Shown one piece after another: positions 12,097 to 25,571 of a stretch of DNA of 64,000 nucleotides. The stretch comes from Erythroxylum novogranatense (Eukaryota > Streptophyta > Magnoliopsida > Malpighiales > Erythroxylaceae). The position numbers were made by a program, and so were the translations under genes. The DNA lies in NCBI GenBank assembly GCA_029891385.1, contig CM057229.1, positions 6,171,001 through 6,235,000 on the forward strand. Reading direction: 5' to 3'. Within the stretch, counting starts at the first letter, position 1. Every line of letters begins with the position of its first letter. The notes beneath the pieces were generated by a model. It saw nothing but the letters and a program-made list of their open reading frames with translations. It ran no database searches and was not told the DNA's origin.

Positions 12097-13016
12097 CACA
12101 ACCGCCTTTATCGATCATGTCCTTATGCATGATGATGCATATGTTCCAATTTCTATTTACGTTCTTGCTATCACTTACATTCAATGTCATTTCCTATTTC
12201 TTCGACCTTCGTCCGTATTTCAATCATATATTTTTCCAATTTATTGCATCATACCATATCGCATTTAAAAGTCACATCCAATGTATTGAAATGCACAATT
12301 AACACTTCAATATCAATTTTCCATTTCCTCGGACCTTTGGTCCGAGATCTCCAATATAAACATTCACACGACACACACACAAGTAACACTTCGTTATCTC
12401 ATTCCAAATATTTGAGACACACCTATGGTCCAAATCAATCAAAATCAAACACATAAACCCTCCATTATCTCCACATGGCATAATTGCAAAATCTTAAACA
12501 CATAAGGTTGAGGAACCAACTAGGTTACTCACCTGCATTCGAGCTAACATCTGGAAGTTTCAATAACGTCGGTGATCGACGCTCCAAATGTGCCTCTATA
12601 ACAAATAGAGAGGAAATCCGATCACTAATTATCCAATCCGAACTAATATAATGCACATGTAAGTGTATAATGTATGCTCATGAGATTTCTGGCCCTAAAT
12701 CCAAATTTTTCCCGTCATAAAAATTTCATCAAAAATTAGAAAACTATAGCCACTGACAGCACTCAATTCGGATCTCGATCGGTCCAAAAATAAATAAAAC
12801 AAGTGACCATAGAACAATTACCCGGGGCCACGTCAATTTTCCGTCCAAAAATTTTCAATTTCTCAAAAAATGAAATTCAATATTTCACCAATCCGATGCC
12901 TCAAGAATCAGGTCAATCGACGTCGGACGGAAAAGAAATTGACAAAAGAAACACCAAATACCAAATAATCAAATAATAATAAATAATAAAAAAAATAAAA
13001 AAAATCAGAGGCCTCG

Positions 13017-13137
13017 TCACTAGGGCGAGGCGTCGCCCTAGTGATTTCGGCTGATCTAGCCTCGTCACTAGGCGACGACGCCTAGTGATGTTGGACAATC
13101 CGAACCTCGTCACTAGGGCGAGGCGTCGCCCTAGTGA
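13017..13137. repeat. Triple palindromic hairpin cassette in element C LTR
   Basis: Three hairpins lie in a GC-rich patch of an AT-rich LTR. Units 1 and 3 (13017-13044, 13110-13137) have perfect 12-bp arms TCACTAGGGCGA and TCGCCCTAGTGA with a GGCG loop. Unit 2 (13065-13088) has 10-bp arms TCACTAGGCG and CGCCTAGTGA, so the shortening is matched on both sides. The second LTR lacks this part through deletion. Confidence 0.92.
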
Positions 13138-15492
13138 CCGGGCGCAATTCCACTTCCCATTTCCCCTTTTTCCTGATTTCCCAGTCCAACTTTCAACACT
13201 CATAATTCTCAGCACACAATTCAGAAAAATACAAATTATACCTTGTTGGAAAGATAAAGAAACCCTCTACAATTCTCAAGAAGACCATAAAAATCAATCC
13301 CACCCTAAGGGTGTCAAAAATCCCTTCAAATCTACTGCCTACTCAAATCCCATTAAAACAGAACAGTACATTGCAAATTCCATAACTCTCTGATTCTTCA
13401 GCCAAAAATTACCACATAAATATGCTCAATAAGTTCACAATGTCATCTACAACTTTCATGAACAACCCAAAATCAAATTCCATAACAAACTAGGTCAAAC
13501 AATTGGACAAAGAATCTGTATACAGAAATTAACCAATCTGGTCAGTAATTTCCCAATCAGCATAACTCTTAGCACAAATGTCACAAAATTCACTACCTTA
13601 TATCCCTGAAAAGATAAGATCTCAAACTTCAATTTTCATGAAGAACTCAAAATCCAATTCAATTTCTAACAATTTCAAAACTGTCATGCAAGTTACTGCC
13701 ATGATCAGCAGTTCATAACCTAATGCAGGTTCAATGTTTGCAAAATCATAACTCCCAACTCTGACCTCTAAAAATTACACACCATATATCATTTTCAAGG
13801 TAATTTCTTCCTCTACAATTTTTCAGAAGATAACACACACCAATTCAGTTCACAGAAATTGCTAAAATTGCTTCCAATCCGCAAGCTCACAAACTCAACA
13901 CTTAGGCTAGGTTTCATCAAAATGCTCAAAACCAGTCAATAGTAATCAGTTCATATCTCCCAATATACATCTCAAAAAATGTCAAGATCAGTGGAAATGG
14001 AAAGCTAACTAAATATGCTACAACTTCCATGAAGACCATTTTCCCAAATTCCATCTCAATTAATTTAGAAAAATCAGCAAAATAATCAGGTCATATATGC
14101 GGGTACTGTTCACAGACCCTACAACCAGAAACTTTCCATGCAAAATTCACCTTCCTAACATTACAATTTAACAACACATATTTCACACAAATTTGAAGCC
14201 AACATCCCAAAGTTTCATTAGGCACAAACCTCACCTCATTTGCACATCTACACAATTAGTTATGATCAAAACATTACAATAGGTCAAATTGCATTTTCAG
14301 CTTTTTCAACTACAACCTAACTCCTATCACTTCTAACATCAATTCCACATGCATAAGCATCCTAATAACACAAGAATTTTGCCAATAGGTCATCAAGACC
14401 TTCATGTCAATATATATCCATAAATTTCAGTACCTATTTTCAATCATTATCTTATGAATTCATGCATTAAAATCATAAGTAAAACATAAACATAAACCTC
14501 ATCTTACCTAAAGCTTCCAACTCCACCTCTTTAAGTCTTTAATTTCTCCAACCACTCTACTTCCTCACTTCCCAACCCCACACATGGTTATCATCATAGC
14601 AAGGAGGGAGAAGGTTTAAGCTTATAGGCATGCAAGAAAGATCACTTAAGGTTGGAGGAAGAGACACTTGAAGATGGAGAAAAAAAATCGATGGAGAGAC
14701 CAAGTGGAGGATAGTTTCAGATGTTTCCAACCCAAAAGCCATAAAAATCATCTTTTTCATTCCTTCCTCATAGAAGAACCGAGAATGCATAGGATAATCA
14801 TGCATTAATTGAATGGAACACTTGGCAATTGGAGGAGAATGAGGAAAAGTCAAAGAACCAATCAAATGTTTGTAAAAAGAAAATAAATACCAAACAAATT
14901 TCAATCCAATTTCGGTTCCCACAACTTTTAAGGGTCCACTTTAGGGTCCCACCAAAATATGCAAGAGTTTTAAGATCAAATAACAGTAAAAATTCAACCG
15001 GTTCGCCAATTGACGATTTTTTTCCGGTCTGAAAATTTCCGAGAATTTTGCCGAATCAATTTTTTGAAAATTACCTAAATTGCCCAAAATTGTAAAACAT
15101 ATGACATTCCACTCCCAATAATTGTTCAAACACGAAAACCACATTTTCCACTACAAAAACACATTTAGGTCATTTATCGGCGATTTTGCCGGTCTGGGAA
15201 TTTTCTCCGGATAATTCCAGAAAAATTCTCATAAATCTCTAAAAATGTAAAACACTCAATGGCGCACTCCATATAATTTTCCAAGTACAATTACCCCATA
15301 AATTTCACAAAAGATCTCAATTTGAAACCTAAGCCGGAAAATGTCATGAATGCATGTATACCATGTGCAAGTGCAAAACAATCATCAGTTATAGAGGCTA
15401 TATGATGTATGTTCATGCCGAGTTATAAATCAATACTCCTAACCCGTCCCAATTTACTAAAATACCCTTCCCATCGATGATGGGATGTTACA

Positions 15493-18400
15493 ATTCTCCC
15501 CTCCTAATAAAAATTTCGTCCTCGAAATTTCATATACGATTTATCTGAAAGGCAGGGGAGTCTTTTCAATTAATACACTCTGTTTCCCACTGATTTCGCT
15601 ACACGACCACATTCGGTCAATGAACGGAGATCAAAACAATCAATGACTCTATTTCCCTTTCTCAAGCTTTCCATTATTTTACTGCTTTCTCATGATTATG
15701 CGCAATTTGTCACTTTTCAATATCATCACTATCAATAACATAAAAATCGAATCCTAACAATATTTCCAATTCCATCTATGAAACACTTTGTGACTCCGAA
15801 CCATCTTTTAGGTTTTAGTCTAATTTACCAATCCATAATTCGATTCATACCACAATCACATAGAGGCCCCTTATCACGAATTCAATTTTTCGTAACTACA
15901 CCTTTATTTCCATCCAAGTACATTTTGGCCGAGGCGACACACTTCCAAATATTTCATGTATTACTTTTCATATTTCATTTTTATCGAACCACAAATCTCA
16001 TGAGATTTAGAACCTCAGTGAATCAATTCGACTTATTGTCACCATCTTAAATTACTTAACCTATCACTTTATTATCTTGATCACATAATATAGGGATCAC
16101 GACTCCTTTTTGGCAATAAGACCCCTTATACGCTTTTCGAATGGTGACACCAATATAATGATTGTCATGCCATAATCCCTTTGCACTATATATCAATATC
16201 ATATCCCAATGACATCCAAAAATACCTGTTGTTTTATCACACATGTCATCGTTCACTTTGACAGACTATACCATCAATTTCTTTTCCACAATACTTTTAC
16301 TAGAGCATAACGCTTCAATTGTTTCTTATGTTTTCTCGAACCATGCACTTATGATCATTTGATTTCCCATTTTACCCTTTCAATTACTCTTTCAATACGC
16401 TCATGCTAGAACATAAAGCTTCGATCATTCTTTACATTTTCACTAACAGTTCCTGTACTGAGTATCACCCATATTTCTTAATTTGAACTATACCTATCAC
16501 TTTCCTCACAATTGGAGTTATCTTCAGTTCCTCGATACGGTTTACAATTTCTACATCCTCACTTTGGGTTTTGCCAATCCACTTTGATGCACACCAACTC
16601 TGAAATTCCAATAACTAATAATACTTTCTTTTGCCCCTTTTTGTCAGTTCACTTAATAATACACTAGATTTGGTAACCTTATTGCCCAAATATTGATCTT
16701 CTGCATTTGAATTTATTTCTTTCTTTGTTGAACCCCTTAAATTGCACCATTGGCTTAGTTTGAAGAAATCAACCGCTAAATCCTTTTCAAATCATTTAAA
16801 TGCATAAACTAATTCAATCGTTATCAATTTGCATATTCATAGACAACTCCTAACTATATCTGTACGATTAATGTCTCCAAGCCTTTAGGCCACACTCAGT
16901 ATAACAAATTGCAAATCATCCATCATGATACCGCCCATGGAAGTATATTTACCCCAAGGTACATAAAATCACTTTATTCAATTTCAATAGATCACATCAT
17001 ACCCTTTACTGGGACACTTCAGTAAATATAGTAAAAAAAAAAATTTTAAAGTCTCCTTTATGATCATCAGTCATAATATTCACACGTTTTCCTCAAATAT
17101 TCTTGTTAATTTACTAAAACCAGAAAATCTTTGACAATTTCTATATGCATCTAGCATTCCGTTAGTTCTAATAAATTCCCAATTCCACATACCTTGAACT
17201 TCCACATTTTATCAAAACCTATATCTTGATTAATTCTCCCAATATCCCATGTTCGCATACTAATCCATCCATTATTCATTCAATCAGATTAAGATTCACT
17301 CTTAAGAGACTTGCATGTCAACCAATTTCCTCAACTATACCAATTCATCTATTCCTTATACTTATATCCATTATCCACTCCAAACACAATTGAGACATGT
17401 TCCTTTTCAGTAATATAATAAACTTCTTATACCCATATTTGATTAATATAACTCTTTAGTTATTGAACGTTTCCAATGAGGAACAATTTTCTTATAATTT
17501 TCTCTTCATAACATATTCTGCCATATGTTCCTTACCTTAATTTCTCCACATAACTTAATTTATTCGTGATAGATCACTCACTGACTTGAATAAACAATCG
17601 TTATATCGATCTCGTACTTTCAGAACATAGTTACACAAAGTATACACGAACTTTTAATCCCCTCAAATTCACAATTAATATTTTCGTGATATTCAGTACG
17701 TCTCTTACATAATCAGAGTCATCTCATTAACGTAATGTACACTTTTTCAGTAGCATATTTTTATCTCTTACGATTAAGTCTCTGCTAGATTTAATACAGC
17801 TCATAAAACTTTATCAATCAACTATTTTTTTTCCATAACTAGAGATATACATATCAATTACTCTTGATACCTCACAAAGATCAATCTCTGAAGAGCACTT
17901 AAACAATTTCTTTTCCTCTACTATCTTACCATCATCACCCTAATCATCACATCCTATCTGACAATATATCTCTATAGTCCCATTAATTTTCCCGTTAATA
18001 GATCATACTGCTAAGAATACCTTATTTGTATTTAATTCTCGATAACCATTCTCTTTTTGGTACAAATTCTAATCATGGGGACCTTACTCTATTCATGTCT
18101 CTCATTTTATTTCCTCAAGCTCATTACCAATGCGAACATCTTTAACTGTCTTACTTCTTTCTCAATTCATCATTACAAACATTCTCATGTATTACTCTCA
18201 CTCATTTTGGACTTGAGCTATCGTCATTATAATCGGAGCTTACGTAATAAACCACTGATTACCTCCTATATCATGTTCACGCAAATTATTTATTTATTTA
18301 TGCTTAATCATTTCACCCATGATGGTAATCTCACTATCAGATATACACTTACAGTGATAATATAATCTGAACTCAACAACCTTCCTGTTTACACCCGTCC

Positions 18401-19256
18401 TCGCTCGTGAGGATCATATATAATCTCAATTCATATACTGTTGATCGATAAGATAAGCACTTTCGCTTATTATTCTAACACATAAAGTTTTTTTGACAAG
18501 AATTCGCTAGTAAGTATCCATTAACTCATCAATTACAGTTTAACATTTTCACTTACCATAGGGCTCCCATAATCAGGTGTGCATTTGCAGACCATTTAAA
18601 CCCGAACAACTTTTTCATCTACCAATTTCATTGTCTTACATTTCAATCTTTTCATTATTGCCTTTATACCCATATATTTCTGCACTCAAATCAATATCAC
18701 GATATGAAATCATTCTTGATTTTGCACTTAATGTATAATTTGACTCAAATCACCAATCCTTATTTATAACACTCATCATGGTAATCAATCCCAAATGTAA
18801 CTTTTCTATATCATAGAACACTTTATTATCCTTTACCTTATACACTGTAAATCTTACCATTATCACATCTCTATTTTTCCTCTATTAATTTACAACTATA
18901 ATCTTTATTTCTAACTCATATTCAAGGATATAACCAATATCACTCCAATTTTGCACTTCACAATATACCCGTCAATCTCAATACACTAAATATTCGCTCT
19001 ATCCGATCAAACCATACCCTCTTTCCTATTGTGCAATATCCATTACTTCCTTTTCTTACATTCTAACACATTATCCTTTTCTCACTTTTCTAATCGCTAA
19101 ACGATCGAGACATACTTATGCATACGACTCAGATGCTACACTGAGGATCGATTGTCCTTTATCTACCGTGACATGACTTAAATGCACATAACTTGACACA
19201 CATTTTTTTTCGAATGCCCATGTAAGATTGTACTTACGGGCTCGATACCACCTAAA
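15493..19256 (-). other. Element C internal region, non-coding
   Basis: 3.76 kb between the LTRs with only short ORFs, none resembling gag, protease, integrase or RT. At 15493-15530 the minus strand reads the GAGGACGAAATTTTTATTAG signal and a purine tract next to the 3' LTR. The stretch near 19100-19256 is homologous to the start of element B's internal region. The base composition is uniformly AT-rich. Confidence 0.8.
19238..19256 (-). promoter_or_regulatory. Element C primer-binding site
   Basis: On the minus strand TTTAGG then TGGTATCGAGCCC directly follows the 5' LTR end (GGTGTTACA). It matches the initiator-Met primer type with a change in the AGAGC part. Confidence 0.85.
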
Positions 19257-22071
19257 TGTAACACCCCACTTCATGAAGACTGAACCCGACATCGACGGTG
19301 ATATCTGTGTCCGTGCCCATGAGAGGGTGGCGTGCTACATCAATCAAGAGAAAACTCAAGATAACTTTTTTTTCTTAACACATACTCACACATATCATCG
19401 TGAATGCGAAAACAATTTATATAAACAATTCAATGGCCTTGGGGCCCTTTTTACATTACAATTTATTTCAGTCAATTGACTTTACAACTTCTCCAACTTA
19501 GTAATACAAAAGTCCAAGAATAGAAATACTAAGATGACGCGAACCGATCCCACCACTTCTCCGCTTCCTCAACTAACAGATGGCATACGCTTGGTTACCT
19601 AACGGGTATTCTTCTAAGTCCTGAAAAATAGATGCAAATTTTGGGTGAGTTTTGCGAACTCAGTGAGAAACCATCATCGATGGTTCACTCAATTCATGCA
19701 TGTTCAATCAGCTTACCAAATATCACATACGATCACGATTCACAAATGTAATCTCAAATAATACATACCATTACATTTCACAAATGTAAGGCATATCACC
19801 TTTCATACAATCCAAATTCAATCATACCATATATGTAATGCACATGAGACCCTTTCCATTTTCATTACGTTGTTGTGACCGTGCGCCTGAAACTGTCCCA
19901 GTAACGGGCACATTGCGTTGAGCCAGTGGCTTTGAAACATTGGGCTTGAAGCCCTAATACATTGAGCTTGAGGCTCTGAATACGTTGGACCTGAGGTCCT
20001 GTGCATTGAGCTGAAAGCTCTCATATACGTTGGGCGTGATATGCCCTGATACGATGGCTGCTCCGGTCACAACTGCCTTTATCTGATCATGTCCTTATGC
20101 ATGAATGCATATGTTCCAATTTCCATTTACAGTTCTTGCTATCACTTACATTCAATGCCATTTCCTATTTCTTCGGACCTTCGGTCCGGTATTTCAATCA
20201 TATATTTTTCCAATTTATTGCATCATACCATATCTCCAATTCAATTTCTAACAATTTCAAAACTGTCATGCAAGTTACTGCCATGATCAGCAGTTCATAA
20301 CCTAATGCAGGTTCAATGTTTGCAAAATCATAACTCCCAACTCTGACCTCTAAAAATTACACACCATATATCATTTTCAAGGTAATTTCTTCCTCTACAA
20401 TTTTGCAGAAGATAACACACACCAATTCAGTTCACAGAAATTGCTAAAATTGCTTCCAATCCGCAAGCTCACAAACTCAACACTTAGGCTAGGTTTCATC
20501 AAAATGCTCAAAACCAGTCAATAGTAATCAGTTCATATCTCCCAATATACATCTCGAAAAATGTCAAGATCAATGGCAATGGAAAGCTAACTCAATATGC
20601 TACAACTTCAATGAAGACCATTTTCCCAAATTCCATCTCAATTAATTTAGAAAAATCAGCAAAATAATCAGGTCATATATGCGGGTACTGTTCACAGACC
20701 CTACAACCAGAAACTTTCCATGCAAAAATTCACCTTCCTAACATTACAATTTAACAACACATATTTCACACAAATTTGAAGCCAACATCCCAAAGTTTCA
20801 TTAGGCACAAACCTCACCTCATTTTCACACCTACACAATTAGTTATGATCAAAACATTATAATAGGTCAAATTGCATTTTCCAGCTTTTTCAACTACAAC
20901 CTAACTCCTATCACTTCTAACATCAATTCCACATGCATAAGCATCCTAATAACACAAGAATTTTGCCAATAGGTCATCAAGACCTTCATGTCAATATATA
21001 TCCATAAATTTCAGTACCTATTTTCAATCATTATCTTATGAATTCATGCATTAAAATCATAAGTAAAACATAAACATAAACCTCATCTTACCTAAAGCTT
21101 CCAACTCCACCTCTTTAAGTCTTTAATTTCTCCAACCACTCTACTTCCTCACTTCCCAACCCCACACATGGTTATCATCATAGCAAGGAGGGAGAAGGTT
21201 TAAGCTTATAGGCATGCAAGAAAGATCACTTAAGGTTGGAGGAAGAGACACTGAAGATGGAGAAAAAAATCGATGGAGAGACCAAGTGGAGGATAGTTTG
21301 GATGTTTCCAACCCAAAAGCCATAAAATCATCTTTTCATTCCTTCCTCATAGAAGAACCGAGAATGCATAGGATAATCATGCATTAATTGAATGGAACAC
21401 TTGGCAATTGGAGGAGAATGAGGAAAAGTCAAAGAACCAATCAAATGTTTGTAAAAAGAAAATAAATACCAAACAAATTTCAATCCAATTTCGGTTCCCA
21501 CAACTTTTAAGGGTCCACTTTAGGGTCCCACCAAAATATGCAAGAGTTTTAAGATCAAATAACAGTAGAAATTCAACCGGTTTGCCAATTGACGATTTTT
21601 TTCCGGTCTGGAAATTTTCGAGAATTTCGCCGAATCAATTTTTTGAAAATTACCTAAATTGCCCAAAATTGTAAAACATATGACAGTCCACTCCCAATAA
21701 TTGTTCAAACACGAAAACCACATTTTCCACTACAAAAACACATTTAGGTCATTTATCGGCGATTTTGTCGGTCCGGGAATTTTCTCCGAATAATTTCAGA
21801 AAAATTCTCATAAATCTCTAAAAATGTAAAACACTCAATGGCGCACTCCATATAATTTTCCAAGTACAATTACCCCATAAATTTTACAAAAGATCTCAAT
21901 TTGAAACCTAAGCCGGAAAATGTCATGAATGCATGTATACCATGTGCAAGTGCAAAACAATCATCAGTTATAGAGGTTATATGATGTATGTTCATGTCGA
22001 GTTATAAATCAATACTCCTAACCCGTCCCAATTTACTAAAATACCCTTCCCATCGATGATGGGATGTTACA
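19257..22071 (-). repeat. Element C 5' LTR with a 1.4-kb internal deletion
   Basis: It is colinear with 11287-15492 except that at about 20235 the sequence jumps from the equivalent of ~12262 to that of ~13651. This removes the CACTAGGGCG hairpin cassette. The rest is very similar, with small indels. The target duplication TTACG follows at 22072. Confidence 0.92.
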
Positions 22072-22076
22072 TTACG

Positions 22077-25000
22077 TGTGTGAACATGTGTCAAGTGCTT
22101 AGTGGTAGCATAAGGAGAATGTATCAGAATGTGAGCTATAAAAGTGTATGGGTAATTAGGAAGGGGGAAAAAGGAAAAATGGATAATGTGATTGATATTG
22201 TACTATGGTTAAAAACCCTCGACTGTGACATAAGTATGATTATATTGGTATGTGCTGATTGAGGAAAGAAATGATATCAAAATGAATCCCCTGACTAAAG
22301 TGGCAATATTATGGCGACAGAAAATGAACATTTCTATAGCATGGAGAGGTCTACTGGGGATATGAGAAAGTAATTAGAGTTTTGACTTGTTGATTCGACG
22401 AAATGGGAACAATTGGAAATGAGTAAAAAGTATATGGTCTGATTAGGCAAATATGGATTCACTACTTTTGTGTTAGTGGATATCATAGATGATGAAAGCG
22501 AGATTGGAATGAGATCGATATTACACCGAAGGGTTCTACCTTTCAATGAAAGAGCGAGGTGACTATAAGGTTAGGAAGAAGTAGAAATAGTAAGATGAAA
22601 GTGTATTGATAAACTGAAATGGACTCGTGAAACGGTATGATCTTGAACGCATGAGTTTGGGACCAAAATGGTTATGTGAAGAATTGTGCTAAGAGTTTGT
22701 AAATCAGTATAAGAAGATAGTAGGGGAAAAGGAAGACTAGAAATTTCTACTGATTGAGCATCAAAAATTCTGGATTAGTTGAATATGCCTATATGGAAAC
22801 AAAAATGGTAAATGAATGGGAAAATAGATAGAGATACAATGTATTTGTATCAATGATTTTTAGCGTGTTTTCAGTAATGTGCTCCTGAATGTCCTATTAA
22901 TGTGGATACCCTATCGTGGATTGTTTGAGGAAAATAAAGAGATAAGTAGCAATAATGAGATGCCAGGGTATAAGCCAAGTTGATATGACCTTAAAAGGTC
23001 AAGCTGGCACATTAATGATGTGATATATGAAAAGAGTTGTCGCATTTAAGTTGATTTACCGTTGGCAGTATATATTAGATAGTAAGTTTATCATGATTAA
23101 TGAAACTTATGTGAAAAATATACATGGAAATAAAAGAGAAAATGATCGGTGAGTGATTAAATAAGTGCTATTCATAGTTTCTATAGTGTAAGGTTCATAT
23201 GGGAGGAAATGAATAATGATTATGACATAAGTCCTCTATTTGAGGATTTGCACAAACGGGAAGGAGTTTTACGGAATTCTGAATAGTATAAGTTACTAAT
23301 TGGTCTCCGGATGAGATGAAATGATTTCTGGTGTTGTGTATATTAAAGTATCACTGTCAAAGAAAGTGTTTAGTGTCCCACAGAACCTTAGTGCAAGGAA
23401 TGTTCTGATCTTTCAAATTATGGTATAAAATTGCTCTTATTGAGATAGTGAGTATAGTTGAAATTAAGCTTCTTGAAATGGAGATTCTTGAGATACTGCG
23501 AATGATTGAAAAGCAATTAGGGAAACTAGTTGATTGATGAGAAGTTCGTGAACAGTATAAATGATGGTAGCAAGACTAATAGTTATGACGGGAACAAATC
23601 GAAAATAAGTATGTATCAAATCAAAAGTGAAATGGAGTCATGTCTCAAGAGGAGACTTAGGCATACTACTAAGGTTATATGCATTGTGTGTGTACGAAAA
23701 TATAAAGTATCTAACTACGTGAGTGGATTTTTAATTTGAGGTGCTCCTATTGCAATGTGAAGAGAATAGGTCTCCATAATTGTAATGCAAAAATGGTGAG
23801 ATCTTAGATAATATCAACCCACGAAGTGAAATACTCAAATGAAGTGGAATTTATGGAGGTACAAGTATGAATGACTAGGCATTGGCATATGTCGATGTGA
23901 ATTAAAGGAAATCAATTGAAAAGAGAAAATTAGTGGAGACAAGAAGTCCTAAAGGGAAACTGATAAAGACGTGATGTAGTGTTACCTTCATTAAAGGATT
24001 GCAAAAGTGTGGACTCAATGAAAAAGTGGAATGATGTCTGTTAAAGTCAACAAGACCCCAATAGAGAGTGATGCGTTGATGCGAGGTAAGCAAATGGTCG
24101 GAATTGCTGACTATGCTTATAGACGGAATGAGTTTGAAAGTGTTGAAAAGTAAAAAAAAAACTATATGAATAATTGAGGAATCTGATACTGATGATAAGC
24201 ATACCCTTGAAGATTGGGCAGTGTGTGATGTATGAGACAATATGTTAGAATAGTATAATATGAATTGAGTTGATTTGGATACATGGTATTGAGGCTACGA
24301 TCGAAATTGTTTCAAGCCTTGGAGAACGTAGATATGCTAAGATATTCCTATAAGGTATACATCATGTAAACTTGAGCAATTATGGAGTTTGAATGGCATA
24401 CACAACTGAATATTATACTAAATGTAATGCAATAATAGAATGCAGACAATTAATCAATGTAATAAAGACAGATATTGGGGTTTCCAAAGCTAGGACACTG
24501 AAGAAGGCAAAATGTCACGTAAAATATGGGGCAAAAAGAAGTGTTGCGAGAACATTGAAGTTTGTAGAGAGTGGAACTGGATAGAGGTAAGAAAGTTTAA
24601 GAGTTCAGGAGTCACACTGGTGATTTCCGTACTGAATTTGAATATTCGAGTGTAATCAGAAGAAAGGTATTAGGTGATTCAAAGAAGAAGCACGTGTACC
24701 CGACAAAAGTAATGGAGTAAAGGAATTGGTAACCAAAGAAATTGATCAATCGAAGCTAGACATTCTAGTAAGAATACGGGAAGAGTGAAATTGAGTTACT
24801 ACGGGTATAGAACGAAGTGATTATAGGTTCAAGTAATTATAGGTTTGATTGTTCCACAGGAAAAGTGCTTAAGTGGTTTGGGCTTTAGAGGATCATGACC
24901 TTGATATATAGTTTTGACCGAATGATTATAGGGCTATTGGTGACCACAAGAAGGGATTGTACATGTTTGCATTAAACTGAAAAGTGCCTAATAAGAGTCA

Positions 25001-25571
25001 AAGAACAGAATTGAGTCGAGATACGAGTAATGAGTGAGACAAAGGAAAGTGACTGAGGAAAGCTGAATGGGTTAGACGAGGTGACAAATGAAATAGCATA
25101 AAATGCATATCCGAATAGAGTACGTGAACACTAAAGAACAGTGAATTGATAAAGGAGAGGAGAGCCAATGGAATAGAGAGAAAAATGCGTTAGGCGAATT
25201 ATCACCGGTTATAGCGAAATGGACATAAGTGTCACCTTTGGTACGGTGTACTCTAGTCTGCATATTACTGGAGAAAAAGGTACTGGATTGATAAAATGTG
25301 ATAAGTGAATAGGTTCGGAATTAATGACCTGATCCATAACATCCGAAATAAAGTTGGTGTCTATTCTGAAATAGTATAGTGAGATAGTTAAGATAGTAAG
25401 ATTTGCCAAATAAGTGACTGAAAGACTGACTGAGGTTGTTTACTGTGATCTTGCGAAAAGTGAGTTATTGACTGACAAAGTGTATGAGAAATGTAAGAAC
25501 ATATGATAACTGTCATAGTCAAACATTGACTGAGAATTTTGAGGACGAAATTTTTATAAGGAGGTGGGAGT
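22077..25571 (+). other. Element B internal region, right piece, non-coding
   Basis: 3.5 kb without recognisable gag/pol; the longest ORFs are under 115 residues and match no family I know. It ends with GAGGACGAAATTTTTATAAG and a purine tract (GGAGGTGGGAGT) immediately before the 3' LTR at 25572. That terminal signal is typical of chromovirus-type Gypsy elements. Confidence 0.8.

Larger units (their letters stand above)
11287..15492 (-). repeat. Element C 3' LTR (4.2 kb, full length)
   Basis: This is the more complete LTR copy. Read on the minus strand it shares extended blocks with element B LTRs, for example GTGGTGAAACCTAGCCTAAG versus a near-identical stretch in C, in the same order. It includes a mini-hairpin array (11949-12096) and a CACTAGGGCG hairpin cassette (13017-13137). 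Small ORFs inside are not conserved between elements. Confidence 0.92.
11287..22071 (-). mobile_element. Element C: LARD-like LTR retrotransposon, minus strand, nested in element B
   Basis: LTRs at 11287-15492 (4206 bp) and 19257-22071 (2815 bp, internally deleted) read TGTAACATCCCATC..GGTGTTACA on the minus strand. A perfect TTACG target duplication (11282-11286 and 22072-22076) flanks it. The primer-binding site lies at 19238-19256 and the purine tract with the GAGGACGAAATTT signal at 15493-15530. The 3.76-kb middle shows no gag or pol. Its LTRs are homologous to those of element B on the opposite strand, so B and C are members of one family. Confidence 0.92.

Noticed and set aside
18057..18365. 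102-residue plus-strand ORF in element C internal region
   Set aside because: Low-complexity hydrophobic translation in AT-rich DNA, antisense to the element and without a counterpart in element B.
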